The notes: generated from the letters alone by a model not told the origin. Positions 40,057 through 48,666 are shown, counted from the first letter of the stretch. The stretch is 64,000 bases of DNA from Sphaerisporangium siamense (GCF_014205275.1 NZ_JACHND010000001.1:4030001-4094000); one strand, 5' to 3'. Numbers and translations: made by a program.

Positions 40057-41202
40057 TCACTCCCGCGCGTCGCCGTCCAGCGCCTCGTCCAGCGGGACCA
40101 GGCCGTGCTGGAGTCCCACGATCGCGGCCTGGGTGCGGTCGGCGACGCCCAGCTTCGCCAGGATGCTCGACACGTGGGTCTTCACCGTCTCCTTCCCCAG
40201 GGACAGCGAACGGGCCCCAGGGACAGCGAGCGGGCGATCTCCCCGTTGGAGCGGCCCCTGGCCAGCTCGGTGAGCACCTCGCGCTCGCGCGGGGTCAGCA
40301 CGTCCAACCGGCCGCGGGGCCCGCCGCGCCGCACCTGCCGGACGAGCAGGGCGGCGACGCCCGGCTCCAGGACGCTGCCGCCCCGGGCCGCGGCGCGCAC
40401 CGCCTCCACCACCCGGTCCACCGCCGTGGTCTTCGGCAGGTAGGACAGCGCGCCCAGCCGGACGGCGGCCGACCGGCACCACCAGAGCGAGGATGAGCGC
40501 GCCGGGGGCCAGCAGCGGCGTGGCGGCGTCCATGAACGGCACCCGCGCGTACGCGTCGGCCGGGGCCTGAACGTAGATGTAGCCGATGATCTGGAGTTTT
40601 TCGCCCTTCGACGCCTTCGCGGGCGCGAGGGGCCCGCCGGCGGGCGCCGTCCCCGCGGTCTTCGGGGCGAGGATCGGACTGGTCCACCACGCGGCGGTGC
40701 CCGCCGGGGTCTTGCCCCACCCTCCCTGTCCCTCGGCCTGCGGGGGCGGATCGGTCAGCACGAGCAGGCCGGGCGGGAAGGACTTCGGCGCGGTGCTGTC
40801 GATCACCCGGCCCGCCGGGTCCAGCAGCGTCTCCACGAGGTCCTGACCGGCCTTCCGCGGCGCCTCGACGGCCACCTTCCCCTCCCCGGCCGCCGTCTTC
40901 GGAGGCACCGGGACCTCTTTGTGGGACCGGTCGAGCCCGGTCAGCCCGAAGGAGGCCGTCATCGCCGCCTTCAACAGGCCCCGCGCGGTGGACTCGGCCC
41001 CGGACATGACGATCTTGGTCGCGCTCGCGCTCATGATCTTCGCGTCCTCGCCGGCCAGGTTCTGCAGCTTGGCCAGCAGGGTGGAGTCGCCGGCCGACGA
41101 GATCACGAAGCCGACCAGGACCGCCTCCACGATCAGCACGGCCGCCGCGGTGACCAGCACGTAGGACGCCGCCGTCCGCGCCCGCAGCCCGAAGCGCCAC
41201 AT
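40057..41202 (-). pseudogene. Chimera: histidine kinase sensor half joined to response-regulator HTH, with frameshifting duplication
   Basis: Reads from ATG 41202 as a histidine kinase N-terminus (TM helix YVLVTAAAVLIVEAVLVGFV, an extracytoplasmic sensor of about 180 residues, then a second TM helix, LILALVVPVG). At about 40,470 the kinase ends and, in another frame, the end of a NarL-type regulator starts (SYLPKTTAVDRVVEAVRAA, LTPREREVLTELARGRSNGE). A 20-bp tandem duplication (40195-40214 and 40215-40234, one mismatch) then shifts the frame again, back to SLSLGKETVKTHVSSILAKL and the regulator C-terminus. Kinase domains and receiver domain are missing. Confidence 0.75.
40195..40234. repeat. 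20-bp tandem duplication within the response-regulator HTH
   Basis: Two adjacent 20-base copies (40195-40214, 40215-40234) differing at one base (a/g). As 20 is not a multiple of three, it breaks the frame of the HTH between SLSLG and its continuation KETVKTH. Confidence 0.9.
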
Positions 41203-41324
41203 CCCCGCAGAGTAACGTTTCGGTGTTTATTTCCCCTCCCTCCGTCGGGGGAGGGCCTCTCCCTCTTTTCGCCGGACGCTCGCCGTACCACTCTGGGAAG
41301 TGACCCTGAAGAAGGAGGATCGAC

Positions 41325-41519
41325 GTGTACGCGACCGTAGGCGACCGGCTCCTCGTCCACGGGACCACCGTGGGTGACAGGGACCGGCCGGGACTGATCA
41401 TCGAGGTACGCGGTACCGAAGGCTCCCCGCCTTACGTCGTGCGCTTCGACGACGGGCACACCGGATTGGTGTTTCCCGGTCCGGATGCGATTGTCGTCCC
41501 AGTTCAGCGGGGATCATAA
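41325..41519 (+). CDS. DUF1918 domain protein
   Basis: 64-residue SH3-like beta protein with the DUF1918 pattern: VGDRLLVHGTTVGDRDRPG and a central YVVRFDDGHTGLVFPGPDA. Function unknown; common in actinobacteria. The start is GTG 41325 with GAAGGAGGA just upstream. Confidence 0.9.
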   Translation: MYATVGDRLLVHGTTVGDRDRPGLIIEVRGTEGSPPYVVRFDDGHTGLVFPGPDAIVVPVQRGS

Positions 41520-41529
41520 GATCCGTCAG

Positions 41530-41937
41530 GTGAGATCTCAGACGTTCGAGGTGAGCACGGGGACAAAGGAACGGGTGTACGACATCACCCGGCGGTGCGA
41601 GGAGTTCGCGCGGTCGTGCGGAGGAGACGGAATACTCCACGTGTTCGTCCCCCACGCGACCGCCGGGGTGGCGTTGCTGGAGCTCGGCTCGGGCAGCGAC
41701 GACGACCTTCTCGGCCTGCTGGACGATCTGCTACCGGCCGACGACCGCTGGCGACACGCCCACGGTACGCGCGGTCATGGCAGGTCACACGTGATGCCGG
41801 CGCTCATTCCGCCGTACGCGACGATTCCGGTACTGGACGGCAGGTTGGCGTTGGGGACGTGGCAGTCCGTCGCCATCGTGGACCTGAACGTCGACAACCC
41901 GGAACGACGTGTTCGTTTGTCGTTTTTGTCGGACTAA
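41530..41937 (+). CDS. YjbQ family protein (UPF0047)
   Basis: 135-residue beta-rich protein of the YjbQ/UPF0047 family (secondary thiamine-phosphate synthase family). Family features: HVFVPHATAGVALLE, then GRSHVMPALIPPYATIPVLD and GTWQSVAIVDLN. Start GTG 41530 begins 10 nt after the DUF1918 stop; an in-frame ATG upstream would overlap DUF1918. E. coli YjbQ complements thiamine-phosphate synthase loss in vivo, but the native role is unclear. Confidence 0.85.
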   Translation: MRSQTFEVSTGTKERVYDITRRCEEFARSCGGDGILHVFVPHATAGVALLELGSGSDDDLLGLLDDLLPADDRWRHAHGTRGHGRSHVMPALIPPYATIPVLDGRLALGTWQSVAIVDLNVDNPERRVRLSFLSD

Positions 41938-42073
41938 CAGATAACGGTGCGGGTCACCGGTCGTGGCGACCGTTGACGACGATGGGTCACAGCGTGTGGA
42001 CTGTGCCGAAGCGGCCTCACAGGGGCCGGTTGAGCCCGCCCGAGGCGGGGCCACCCAAGCAGGAGGGATACAC

Positions 42074-42502
42074 GTGAGCGCGACCGCGGGTCAGGCGCAG
42101 GGCGAGCGCGGCCTGGCCGAGCGACTCGGTCTGAAGCCGGGTCAGGTGGTGCAGGAGATCGGCTGGGACGAGGACTCCGACGAGGAGCTCCGCCAGTCGA
42201 TCGAAGAGCTGACCGGCAACGAACTGGTCGACGAGGATTCCGAGGACGTCGTCGACGTCGTGCTGCTGTGGTGGCGCGATGGAGATGGTGACCTGTTCGA
42301 CGCCTTGAGCGACGCCATGACCGGTCTGGCCGACGGCGGCCAGATCTGGGTGCTGACTCCCAAGGTGGGCCGGGAAGGTCACGTCGAGCCGAGCGACATC
42401 GGGGAGGACGCCACTACTGCCGGCCTCGCCCAGACCAGCAGCGTCAGCGCGGCCCGCGACTGGTCGGGCACACGCCTTGTCGCTCCGAAGGGACGTCGCT
42501 AG
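42074..42502 (+). CDS. DUF3052 family protein
   Basis: 142-residue acidic protein of the DUF3052 family, frequent in actinomycetes next to the AhpE-type peroxiredoxin. Features: LAERLGLKPGQVVQEIGWDE and the conserved LLWWRDGDGDLFDALSDA. Start GTG 42074 with AGGAGGG (42061-42067). Function unknown. Confidence 0.9.
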   Translation: MSATAGQAQGERGLAERLGLKPGQVVQEIGWDEDSDEELRQSIEELTGNELVDEDSEDVVDVVLLWWRDGDGDLFDALSDAMTGLADGGQIWVLTPKVGREGHVEPSDIGEDATTAGLAQTSSVSAARDWSGTRLVAPKGRR

Positions 42503-42699
42503 AGCTCTTCGCTTCCCCTGCCGTACGGCTCACACCGGCCGTACGGCAGGATGGGTGTGCTTCGCGGCCGTTCGTCCGCCGCGGGGCCATCGGAGACCTC
42601 GGAACCTTTTCCGGCCGGGGGCCTTCGGGGCGCGCCGGGGCTTCGGGGGTCACGCGCGGGCTCCGGCCCGTTCCGCGGGCTTACGGGGAAAGGAACGGC

Positions 42700-43158
42700 A
42701 TGGCTGTCGAGGTGGGCGAGAAGGCCCCCGAGTTCGAGCTCCAGGACCAGCACGGCGTCTCCGTGCGGCTGTCCGGCCTCCGGGGCCATCGAGTCGTGCT
42801 CATGTTCTACCCGCTCGCCTTCACCGGCGTCTGCCACGGCGAGCTCGGCGTCCTGCGCGACGAGTTCGTCGCGTCGCTGCCCAAGGACGTCCAGGTGCTC
42901 ACCGTGTCCGTCGACTCGATCTTCGTCCACCGGGCGTGGGCCGAGCAAGAGCGCTACACGTTCCCGCTGCTCTCCGATTTCTGGCCGCATGGCGAGGTGG
43001 CCAGGGCGTACGGTGTCCTCGATGAGGAGAGGGGCGTCGCGCTGCGCGGCACCTTCATCATCGACGCCGAGGGCGTGGTCCGGTGGAAGGCCGTGAACCC
43101 GATTCCCTTGGCGCGCGACATCTCCGAGTACCACCGAGTGCTCGCGACAATCCCCTAG
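42700..43158 (+). CDS. AhpE-like peroxiredoxin
   Basis: 152-residue 1-Cys type peroxiredoxin. The peroxidatic Cys is in FTGVCHGEL (the TxxC motif with a Thr two residues before), and the family Arg/Pro positions follow. The opening motif EVGEKAPEFELQDQHG is typical. It reduces hydroperoxides in the cytoplasm. ATG 42700 with AAAGGAA upstream; it follows the DUF3052 gene with a gap of about 200 nt. Confidence 0.88.
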   Translation: MAVEVGEKAPEFELQDQHGVSVRLSGLRGHRVVLMFYPLAFTGVCHGELGVLRDEFVASLPKDVQVLTVSVDSIFVHRAWAEQERYTFPLLSDFWPHGEVARAYGVLDEERGVALRGTFIIDAEGVVRWKAVNPIPLARDISEYHRVLATIP

Positions 43159-43197
43159 AGGTGTGCGCCGGGCGGCGACCTGGCGAAGACGAAGGCG

Positions 43198-43533
43198 GTG
43201 GCGACGATGCCCTGCTATCGATGCGGCGTCCGGCAGACGGACCCGGAACGCGGCGCGAGCCCCTGGCGGCGCGGGGTGCACCGCGAGGCCCAGGTGCTGA
43301 TCTGCCCGGCCTGCCAGCGCGAACACGACCTCGAACTGGAACACTGCGGGTCCTGTCGCTCGACGCGGCTGATCTGCAGGCTGGGCGAGGTCGAATGCCG
43401 CGCCTGCGGGTGGGTGCGCCCCGCGCGCTCCGGCGAGCCGGTGGCCCCTCTGGTCAAGGCCGGCGCGCCCGGCCTGTCGGAGGAGGTCGAGGCCGCGCTG
43501 AGCCGCGTCCTCGGGCGACGGCCCGGCGGCTGA
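43198..43533 (+). CDS. Hypothetical zinc-ribbon protein
   Basis: 111-residue protein with four paired Cys motifs: CYRCG, CPAC, CGSC and CRACG, so at least two zinc ribbons. The C-terminus is helical. It may be a nucleic-acid or protein-binding module; not recognised further. Starts at GTG 43198 or the in-frame ATG 43207, with AAGG upstream. Confidence 0.65.
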   Translation: MATMPCYRCGVRQTDPERGASPWRRGVHREAQVLICPACQREHDLELEHCGSCRSTRLICRLGEVECRACGWVRPARSGEPVAPLVKAGAPGLSEEVEAALSRVLGRRPGG

Positions 43534-44003
43534 CCCCCTCGCCGGACAGGTGTCCGAAATATCGGGTTCCTCCGGTTTTGACTCATGCACTTATTTGAGC
43601 AAAACTGCGCGGGAATGCGCAGCAGTCTTCTGGTCCTGCCGCGCGCGGGGATATGTGCCGCCACCCCGCGCCGTCGGGCCGTGGCCCGCGCGCGATCGAG
43701 GGCGAACGAGCCGCGCCGCGGTATGAAGATCGCGAAAGAGGGGAACGACTCCGTGCAAACCGCCACCCGAAGGAGCACCCCCACCCCTCGCCCTCCCTCC
43801 CGTCCGGCCGCAGAAGCCCAGAACGCCGTTCCGGTCACGTCCGGCGCGGTCCCCCCGTCCTTCTCCGCCGATGCTGACACTCCGGCCAAGGCCCGTACGC
43901 ACGCCGGTCCGGTCATCCACCACCCCCCGTCCGCCGCGGTCGCGCCTCGCGCCGTCACCGCCGCGGTCTCGTCCACGACCACCATGGGAACGAGGGCAGG
44001 CGC
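43534..44003. other. Gap before the ROK kinase; only a doubtful small frame
   Basis: 470 nt. A frame open from about 43,585 ends in a TGA that overlaps the kinase ATG; from GTG 43753 it would code for an 84-residue, Pro/Ala/Thr-rich peptide. The low complexity makes a real product doubtful, though the overlap is typical of coupling. AT-rich bases around 43,570-43,610 could contain a promoter. Confidence 0.4.
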
Positions 44004-45245
44004 ATGAACAGCTATGTCGTGGCTCTCGACGTCGGCGGCACCGCCATGAAGGGCGGCCTCGTCAGCGCCTCGGGCGAGGTGCTGATGACCGAGCGGCGCG
44101 TCACCCCCCGCGCCGACGGGCCTCTGCGCGTCGTCGAGGCGATCCGCTCCTTCGTCGGCGACCTGGCCGCGGCGGGCCCCGGCGCGCCGTCCGGCGTCGG
44201 CCTCGCCGTCCCCGGGCTCGTCACCGAGGACAGGGCCGTCTACTCGGCCAACATCGGCTGGAAGGACGTCCCCGCCACCGACTTCACGCCCCTGAACGTC
44301 CCGGTCCGCCTCGGTCACGACGTCCGCACCGGAGGCCTGGCCGAGAGCGTCCTCGGCGCCGGCCGCTCCGTGCGGGACTTCCTCTTCCTCCCCATCGGCA
44401 CGGGAATCGCCGGCGCAGTGATCATCGGTGGCGCCCCGTACGGCGGCTCATCCGGCTGGGGCGGCGAGATCGGCCACATCCCGGTCTTCCCGGGCGGCGA
44501 ACGCTGCGCCTGCGGCCAGACCGGCTGCCTGGAAACCTACGCCTCCGCCGCCTCAGTAGCCCGCCGCTACGCCGAACGCCTAAGCCGCACCGCCTCCCTC
44601 CACCCCCCGTCCGGCCTCCGAGACACCGCTGGACAACCGCCCACCGCTGCGCACCTGAACAGCCCCCGGCACTCGGACACCGCTCGGCACCGGCACACCG
44701 CTGGCCACCGGGACGCTGGGGGCATTCTGGACACCTCCGGCCTCCCCGACACCCCCGCCTTCCGGTCGCTCTCCGACCGACAGGCGGCCGCCGGACGCCA
44801 CACCGCCCCGGGACCGTCCGAGGAGGACATCACCTCCCTGGGCACATCCCCCTACGTCGACGACATCACCGCCGCCCGCGGCACCGCGACCGCCGAGGAC
44901 GTCGTCCACCTGGCCATGCGAGGCGACCCCGACGCCGCGGCCATCTGGGACGACGCCCTGGAGGCCCTCTCCTACGCCCTCGCCACCTACACCCTCCTCC
45001 TGGACCCCTCCACCATCGTCCTCGGAGGAGGCCTCGCCGAGGCCGGCCACGCCCTGCTCGACCCCCTCGCCGAACGCCTCCAGTCCCGCCTGACCTTCCG
45101 CGCCGCCCCACCCCTGCGCTCCGCCGCCCTCGGCATGAACGCCGGCATGCTGGGAGCCGCCCTCCTGGGCTGGCAGGCCGCCGGCGTCCCCACCCCCGGC
45201 ACCACTTGGCCACTCGATGTGCTCAGGTCCCCTTCAGTACCGTAA
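44004..45245 (+). CDS. ROK-family sugar kinase with low-complexity insert
   Basis: 413-residue glucokinase-like kinase. Features: N-terminal ATP motif VVALDVGGTAMKGGLV, catalytic GHDVRTGGLAESV region, and the ROK zinc motif CACGQTGCLETYAS. The family is usually about 300-330 residues; here about 95 residues (nt 44,583-44,860) rich in Pro, Ser, Thr, His and Arg interrupt between zinc motif and C-terminal domain, with short repeats of ACCGCTCGG-like DNA. The insert lies in a surface position, so the kinase may still work. It phosphorylates glucose or a related sugar; no substrate evidence in the sequence. Confidence 0.8.
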   Translation: MNSYVVALDVGGTAMKGGLVSASGEVLMTERRVTPRADGPLRVVEAIRSFVGDLAAAGPGAPSGVGLAVPGLVTEDRAVYSANIGWKDVPATDFTPLNVPVRLGHDVRTGGLAESVLGAGRSVRDFLFLPIGTGIAGAVIIGGAPYGGSSGWGGEIGHIPVFPGGERCACGQTGCLETYASAASVARRYAERLSRTASLHPPSGLRDTAGQPPTAAHLNSPRHSDTARHRHTAGHRDAGGILDTSGLPDTPAFRSLSDRQAAAGRHTAPGPSEEDITSLGTSPYVDDITAARGTATAEDVVHLAMRGDPDAAAIWDDALEALSYALATYTLLLDPSTIVLGGGLAEAGHALLDPLAERLQSRLTFRAAPPLRSAALGMNAGMLGAALLGWQAAGVPTPGTTWPLDVLRSPSVP

Positions 45246-45279
45246 GGTGTAGCCCGACCGCCCCCAAGAGGGGCCACGG

Positions 45280-45351
45280 GGGCGCTTAGCTCAGCGGTAG
45301 AGCACTCGCCTTACAAGCGAGGGGTCACTGGTTCGAACCCAGTAGCGCCCA
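45280..45351 (+). tRNA. tRNA-Val (anticodon UAC)
   Basis: 72-base cloverleaf: acceptor GGGCGCT (45280-45286) paired with AGCGCCC (45344-45350); D stem GCTC/GAGC; anticodon stem CTCGC/GCGAG with loop CTTACAA giving anticodon TAC (45312-45314); T stem ACTGG/CCAGT with TTCGAAC loop; discriminator A. No encoded CCA. It is the likely attachment site of the element that follows. Confidence 0.95.
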
Positions 45352-45355
45352 CATT

Positions 45356-45388
45356 AAGGCCCTGACCTGCGGAAATGGTCAGGGCCTT
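45356..45388 (+). terminator. Hairpin just after tRNA-Val
   Basis: Perfect 12-bp inverted repeat, AAGGCCCTGACC (45356-45367) and GGTCAGGGCCTT (45377-45388), loop of 9. It starts five bases after the tRNA and is in terminator position. It could also belong to the attachment-site arm region. Confidence 0.7.
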
Positions 45389-45460
45389 CGTCGTGTCCGA
45401 GGTGCTACGCCGCTCAGTGACCACTCGCCTTAGCCGGATGCCGGGCGTAGCGTGTGAGGC

Positions 45461-46390
45461 ATGGCCCCACTCAGTGACTACGCTGCGCAACATTTCGGCG
45501 CTGAGATTGCCTCCTTCCGCCGTTCCCTCCGCGCTCGCAACCTCAGCGACAACACCGTCCGGGTCTACACCGACGCCGCCGAGCGGTTCGCGAACTGGCT
45601 CGGCGACTGGCCGGGCGAGGAGGCGCCGACGGTCGATGTCTGGGACGGCGTGGAGGCCGCTCACATCCAGGCGTGGATGATCTCCTTGCTGGACACCAAC
45701 AAGCCGGGGTACGCCAACAACCAGTTCAGATCGATCCAGCAGTTCTGGAAGTGGTGGAGCGCCGAGGAAGAGCTCCCCAGCCCGATGCTCGGGCTGACCC
45801 CGCCCACCGTGCCGGAACAGCCGGTCCAAGTCCTGCGCAAGGAGCACTTGGGCGCGCTGCTGCGATCCTGCCAGGGCAGGGAGTTCATCAACCGCCGCGA
45901 CCTGGCGATCCTGTACATCTTCATGGACTCCGGCATCCGGCGCGCCGAACTGGCCGGCCTCCAGGTCGCCGATGTCGACCTGGACCAGCGGGAGGTCCAT
46001 GTCCTGGGGAAGGGCCGACGCGGCCGGATCGTGACGATCGGCCGGCGGGCCGCGGTCGCCGTCGACCGGTACCTGCGAGAACGGGGTCGGCAGAAGTGGG
46101 GGGATCGGCCTGAGCTGTGGCTGGCCGAGAAGAACAAGGGGGTCCTCACCAAGTGGGGCGTGCGCGAGATGCTCGAGCGGCGTGGCCGTGCTGTCGGCAT
46201 CCCGAACCTGCACCCGCACATGCTGAGGCATTCCTGGGCCCACTACGCAAAGCAGAACCTGTCGGAGGAGGAGCTGATGCGTCTGGCGGGGTGGCGTTCA
46301 CGGCAGATGGTTGACAGGTATGCCGCCTCGCTGGCGGACGAGCGGGCGCGGGAGGCGGGAAAGCGTCGTCCGCTGGGGGATGAGCTGTAG
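45461..46390 (+). CDS. int: Tyrosine recombinase (integrase)
   Basis: 309-residue integrase. N-terminal SAM-like core-binding domain, then catalytic domain with Arg in SGIRRAEL (about 159), His253-Met-Leu-Arg256 (HMLRH), Gly-Trp in LAGWRSRQ and nucleophile Tyr287 (VDRYAASL). It integrates the element into tRNA-Val, whose 3' end is only about 110 bases upstream. ATG 45461 with GTGAGG upstream. The element lies to the right; excisionase was not identified. Confidence 0.93.
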   Translation: MAPLSDYAAQHFGAEIASFRRSLRARNLSDNTVRVYTDAAERFANWLGDWPGEEAPTVDVWDGVEAAHIQAWMISLLDTNKPGYANNQFRSIQQFWKWWSAEEELPSPMLGLTPPTVPEQPVQVLRKEHLGALLRSCQGREFINRRDLAILYIFMDSGIRRAELAGLQVADVDLDQREVHVLGKGRRGRIVTIGRRAAVAVDRYLRERGRQKWGDRPELWLAEKNKGVLTKWGVREMLERRGRAVGIPNLHPHMLRHSWAHYAKQNLSEEELMRLAGWRSRQMVDRYAASLADERAREAGKRRPLGDEL

Positions 46391-46766
46391 GGGCTCGTAC
46401 TCGCGGAGCGTAGTGGCGTGCATGCATTTCGGCGCGAAACCCTAGGACCGATACACCTTTTTGGGTCGTCCGATTTCGGTTCACCTATGGCACATATTAT
46501 ACGATTGGGCCATTCATGGAACGCGACAATACGGACATATCCCGCGTTCCATGTCATCTTGATGAATTTTCAATGACTCTGCGTGCTCGCTTCGAAACCC
46601 GCCTGCTGTCGCCGTCGCGGACGAGAGAAATTTCGGGGATTGCATAGTTCCACCGCGAGACCTATCGGCCTAAAGTGATGCAATCTCGGGGGACAGTGGG
46701 GAGACGACCTGACACCAGCACGTGGCCGAAACTGCACAGTGGCGGCCGAAGGGGGCCTGACAGCCC
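46391..46766. other. AT-rich regulatory gap with an 11-bp inverted repeat
   Basis: 376 nt less GC-rich than the surroundings. Holds CATGGAACGCG (46515-46525) and CGCGTTCCATG (46543-46553), a perfect inverted repeat with a 17-base spacer. No gene supported here; promoters likely. Confidence 0.6.
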
Positions 46767-47138
46767 GTGAAGATCAGCACAGTAGCCGTAGTCACACTCG
46801 TCACCGCCGCAGCGTGGGCGCCGCTCATCATCGAGTTCGCAACACCCGTCGAGGTTCTGGACGTCAAGCTCTTCACCACAGCGCTCGCCGTAGGACTGCT
46901 TGCCCCAACGTGCGGGGTGATGCTCTATCTCGTCACGCGCATCGAGGCCGCGCTCTGGGCGAATGCCGCCCGCGTCGAGACCGCGCTCGACCGGCATGCC
47001 AAGTTGCTGAAGGAGCAGATCCTGACCGTCGAGCGATTCTTCAGCATTGGCATCCGGTCCAAGCGGATCGCGGAGATTCAGGCGGACGAGATGCACGGAC
47101 CAGCTGATACGGGGCCGTTCTCCCCCTGGCGCAACTAG
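46767..47138 (+). CDS. Small membrane protein of the element
   Basis: 123-residue protein: two hydrophobic helices (VVTLVTAAAWAPLIIEF; FTTALAVGLLAPTCGVMLYL) then an amphipathic helical tail. GTG 46767 with AGGGGG upstream at a long spacing. Not recognised; may be a phage membrane protein. Confidence 0.55.
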   Translation: MKISTVAVVTLVTAAAWAPLIIEFATPVEVLDVKLFTTALAVGLLAPTCGVMLYLVTRIEAALWANAARVETALDRHAKLLKEQILTVERFFSIGIRSKRIAEIQADEMHGPADTGPFSPWRN

Positions 47139-47170
47139 GCGCCCGATGCCAGAGGTACGGAGGCCGGGCG

Positions 47171-47725
47171 TTACTCGTCCGGCCTCTTGTTCCGCTCCCG
47201 CTTCAGGCGCGCCTCTTCGAAGCGCCGTGCCCGGTGCTCCAGGTGGACCGCGATGATGTTGGCCTTCGTCTCCTCGGAGATATCGTCGGACGCCTCGATC
47301 TCCGCGATGATGGGATCCGGCGGCAAGGCGGGGGGAACGCTAAGTTCTTCTCGTGAGGCGAGACCAGCCGCGATGAGCATCTCACCGATGGTCTTGCCTT
47401 CCCCGGCCGCCGACTCGCGCAGCTCGCCCAGGGCGTCGGCGAGGGATGCGCTATCTCCTCGGAGGGATGCCCGGACGGGGAGTTCCTCGGCTGTCGCGAG
47501 GCCGGCGTGGACGAGCATCTCGCCGAGTGTGTGCCCGAGGACCCGGCCCATGCCTCGCAGGGCGGAGAGGTCTGGGATCACGCCCTCGTTGATTGCGCGG
47601 CTGACCGTGGATTTGTTGACGCCGGCCTCTCGGGCGAAGCGGGTTAGCGCTCCGCGCTCCGTGTAGCCGCGCGCGTTCATCGCGGCGCGTATCCACGCGC
47701 CGAAAGGGCCGGTCTGAGCAGCCAT
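47171..47725 (-). CDS. Phage-type helix-turn-helix repressor
   Basis: 184-residue regulator. N-terminal HTH: GALTRFAREAGVNKSTVSRA; then two imperfect copies of a segment (GEMLVHAGLATAEELPV and GEMLIAAGLASREELSV), indicating an internal duplication in the C-terminal dimerisation part. ATG 47725 directly abuts an operator; a longer frame upstream (to 47803) crosses the operators and is unlikely. Divergent from the 47931 gene; together they look like a lysogeny switch, this being the CI-like repressor. Confidence 0.78.
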   Translation of the reverse strand: MAAQTGPFGAWIRAAMNARGYTERGALTRFAREAGVNKSTVSRAINEGVIPDLSALRGMGRVLGHTLGEMLVHAGLATAEELPVRASLRGDSASLADALGELRESAAGEGKTIGEMLIAAGLASREELSVPPALPPDPIIAEIEASDDISEETKANIIAVHLEHRARRFEEARLKRERNKRPDE

Positions 47726-47741
47726 GTTGCTCACGAGCAAC
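47726..47741. promoter_or_regulatory. Operator-like palindrome O1
   Basis: Perfect 7-bp palindrome with 2-base centre (GTTGCTC-AC-GAGCAAC) touching the repressor start codon. It is the best of four related 16-mers in the switch region. Confidence 0.7.
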
Positions 47742-47752
47742 GATGATACTCG

Positions 47753-47768
47753 GTCGCTCGCGAGGAAC
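47753..47768. promoter_or_regulatory. Operator-like site O2
   Basis: 16-mer matching O1 at 13 of 16 positions, 27 bp from it centre to centre. Confidence 0.5.
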
Positions 47769-47862
47769 GGTACACCCTTGGTCGATCCCACCTGCTGACT
47801 CACGCATCAACTCCAGGTCGATGAGGCTTGTTGTCGCCGACAGGAAGAATCTTGCGGCATTC

Positions 47863-47878
47863 GTTGCTCCCTCGCAAC
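47863..47878. promoter_or_regulatory. Operator-like site O3
   Basis: 16-mer matching O1 at 13 of 16 positions; imperfect palindrome GTTGC...GCAAC, on the side of the rightward gene. Confidence 0.55.
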
Positions 47879-47897
47879 CATCATTGCTAGGGTGTTT

Positions 47898-47913
47898 GTT
47901 GTTGGGTAGCAAC
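47898..47913. promoter_or_regulatory. Operator-like site O4
   Basis: Ends GTTG and GCAAC as O1 (11 of 16 identical). It overlaps a longer palindrome TGTTGTTG...CAACAACA (47897-47915 region) just upstream of the Cro-like start. Confidence 0.45.
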
Positions 47914-47930
47914 AACAGAGAGGGTGCCCC

Positions 47931-48179
47931 ATGGCGCGCGTGAAATTGCGGCGTGATCGGTTCGTGGAGTCGGCGCAGGGCCGAGGGCTCACATCCCAGC
48001 AGGCGCAGGCCGACGCCATTGGTGTTGGCAAGTCCACTCACAGCCGCGCGCTCGCCGGCCACATCACGCTCAGCGGTGAGTACGTCGTCGGCACGCTCAA
48101 GGCGCTCGGAGACAAGCAGATCCGCAACATGCTCGACGAGCTGTTCGAGATCGATGGCGAGATGCAGGTGGCGTCGTGA
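47931..48179 (+). CDS. Cro-like small HTH protein
   Basis: 82-residue protein with a helix-turn-helix (LTSQQAQADAIGVGKSTHSR) and helical C-terminus. ATG 47931 behind GAGAGGG. First gene of the rightward early operon and divergent from the repressor. Probably opposes the repressor at the shared operators. Confidence 0.75.
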   Translation: MARVKLRRDRFVESAQGRGLTSQQAQADAIGVGKSTHSRALAGHITLSGEYVVGTLKALGDKQIRNMLDELFEIDGEMQVAS

Positions 48180-48568
48180 GCATGTCGCCGACATCGCTGC
48201 AGTTCCATCTTGCACACGTTGACCCCGACGGGGCGTTGACCGAGGCCGAGCGGATCCAGGCCGCCGAGGCGCGGCACCGCGTCTTCGTCAGCAACGGACG
48301 CCTCGGCGGGCTCACCTCCTGGGGCAACACCCAGGACCGGAAGGCGCGCACCAAGCCGGGCCACTCCCGCTCGCCCGCCTCGCTGGACCACTGGATCGCC
48401 AAGGTCCGCCAGGAGCAGGAGCAGAAGCCCGCCGGGCAGCGGATGAGCAGCGACGACCAGCTCAAGGCCGCCACAGCGCGACACAAGGCGCACATGCTGC
48501 GCCTCGCCCAGGCGTCGGCGCAGGCCCGCCGCATCAGGGCCGCGATGCGCAACCACAGCACCGCCTGA
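48176..48568 (+). CDS. Hypothetical phage early protein
   Basis: 130-residue basic protein, starts GTG 48176 overlapping the upstream TGA. Central HWIAKVRQEQEQKP suggests a DNA-binding or helical region. Not recognised. Confidence 0.6.
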   Translation: MSMSPTSLQFHLAHVDPDGALTEAERIQAAEARHRVFVSNGRLGGLTSWGNTQDRKARTKPGHSRSPASLDHWIAKVRQEQEQKPAGQRMSSDDQLKAATARHKAHMLRLAQASAQARRIRAAMRNHSTA

Positions 48569-48666
48569 CCTCGCACATGCGTGCGGGCCCTCAGCCGACC
48601 TCACCGGCGAGGACCCGCGAGACCCACCAACAGCACATCCCATCTCCTGAGAGGAGCTGGTGGATC

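Noticed and set aside
43753-44007. 84-codon frame before the ROK kinase
   Set aside because: Low-complexity Pro/Ala/Thr product without domain; only the stop/start overlap speaks for it.
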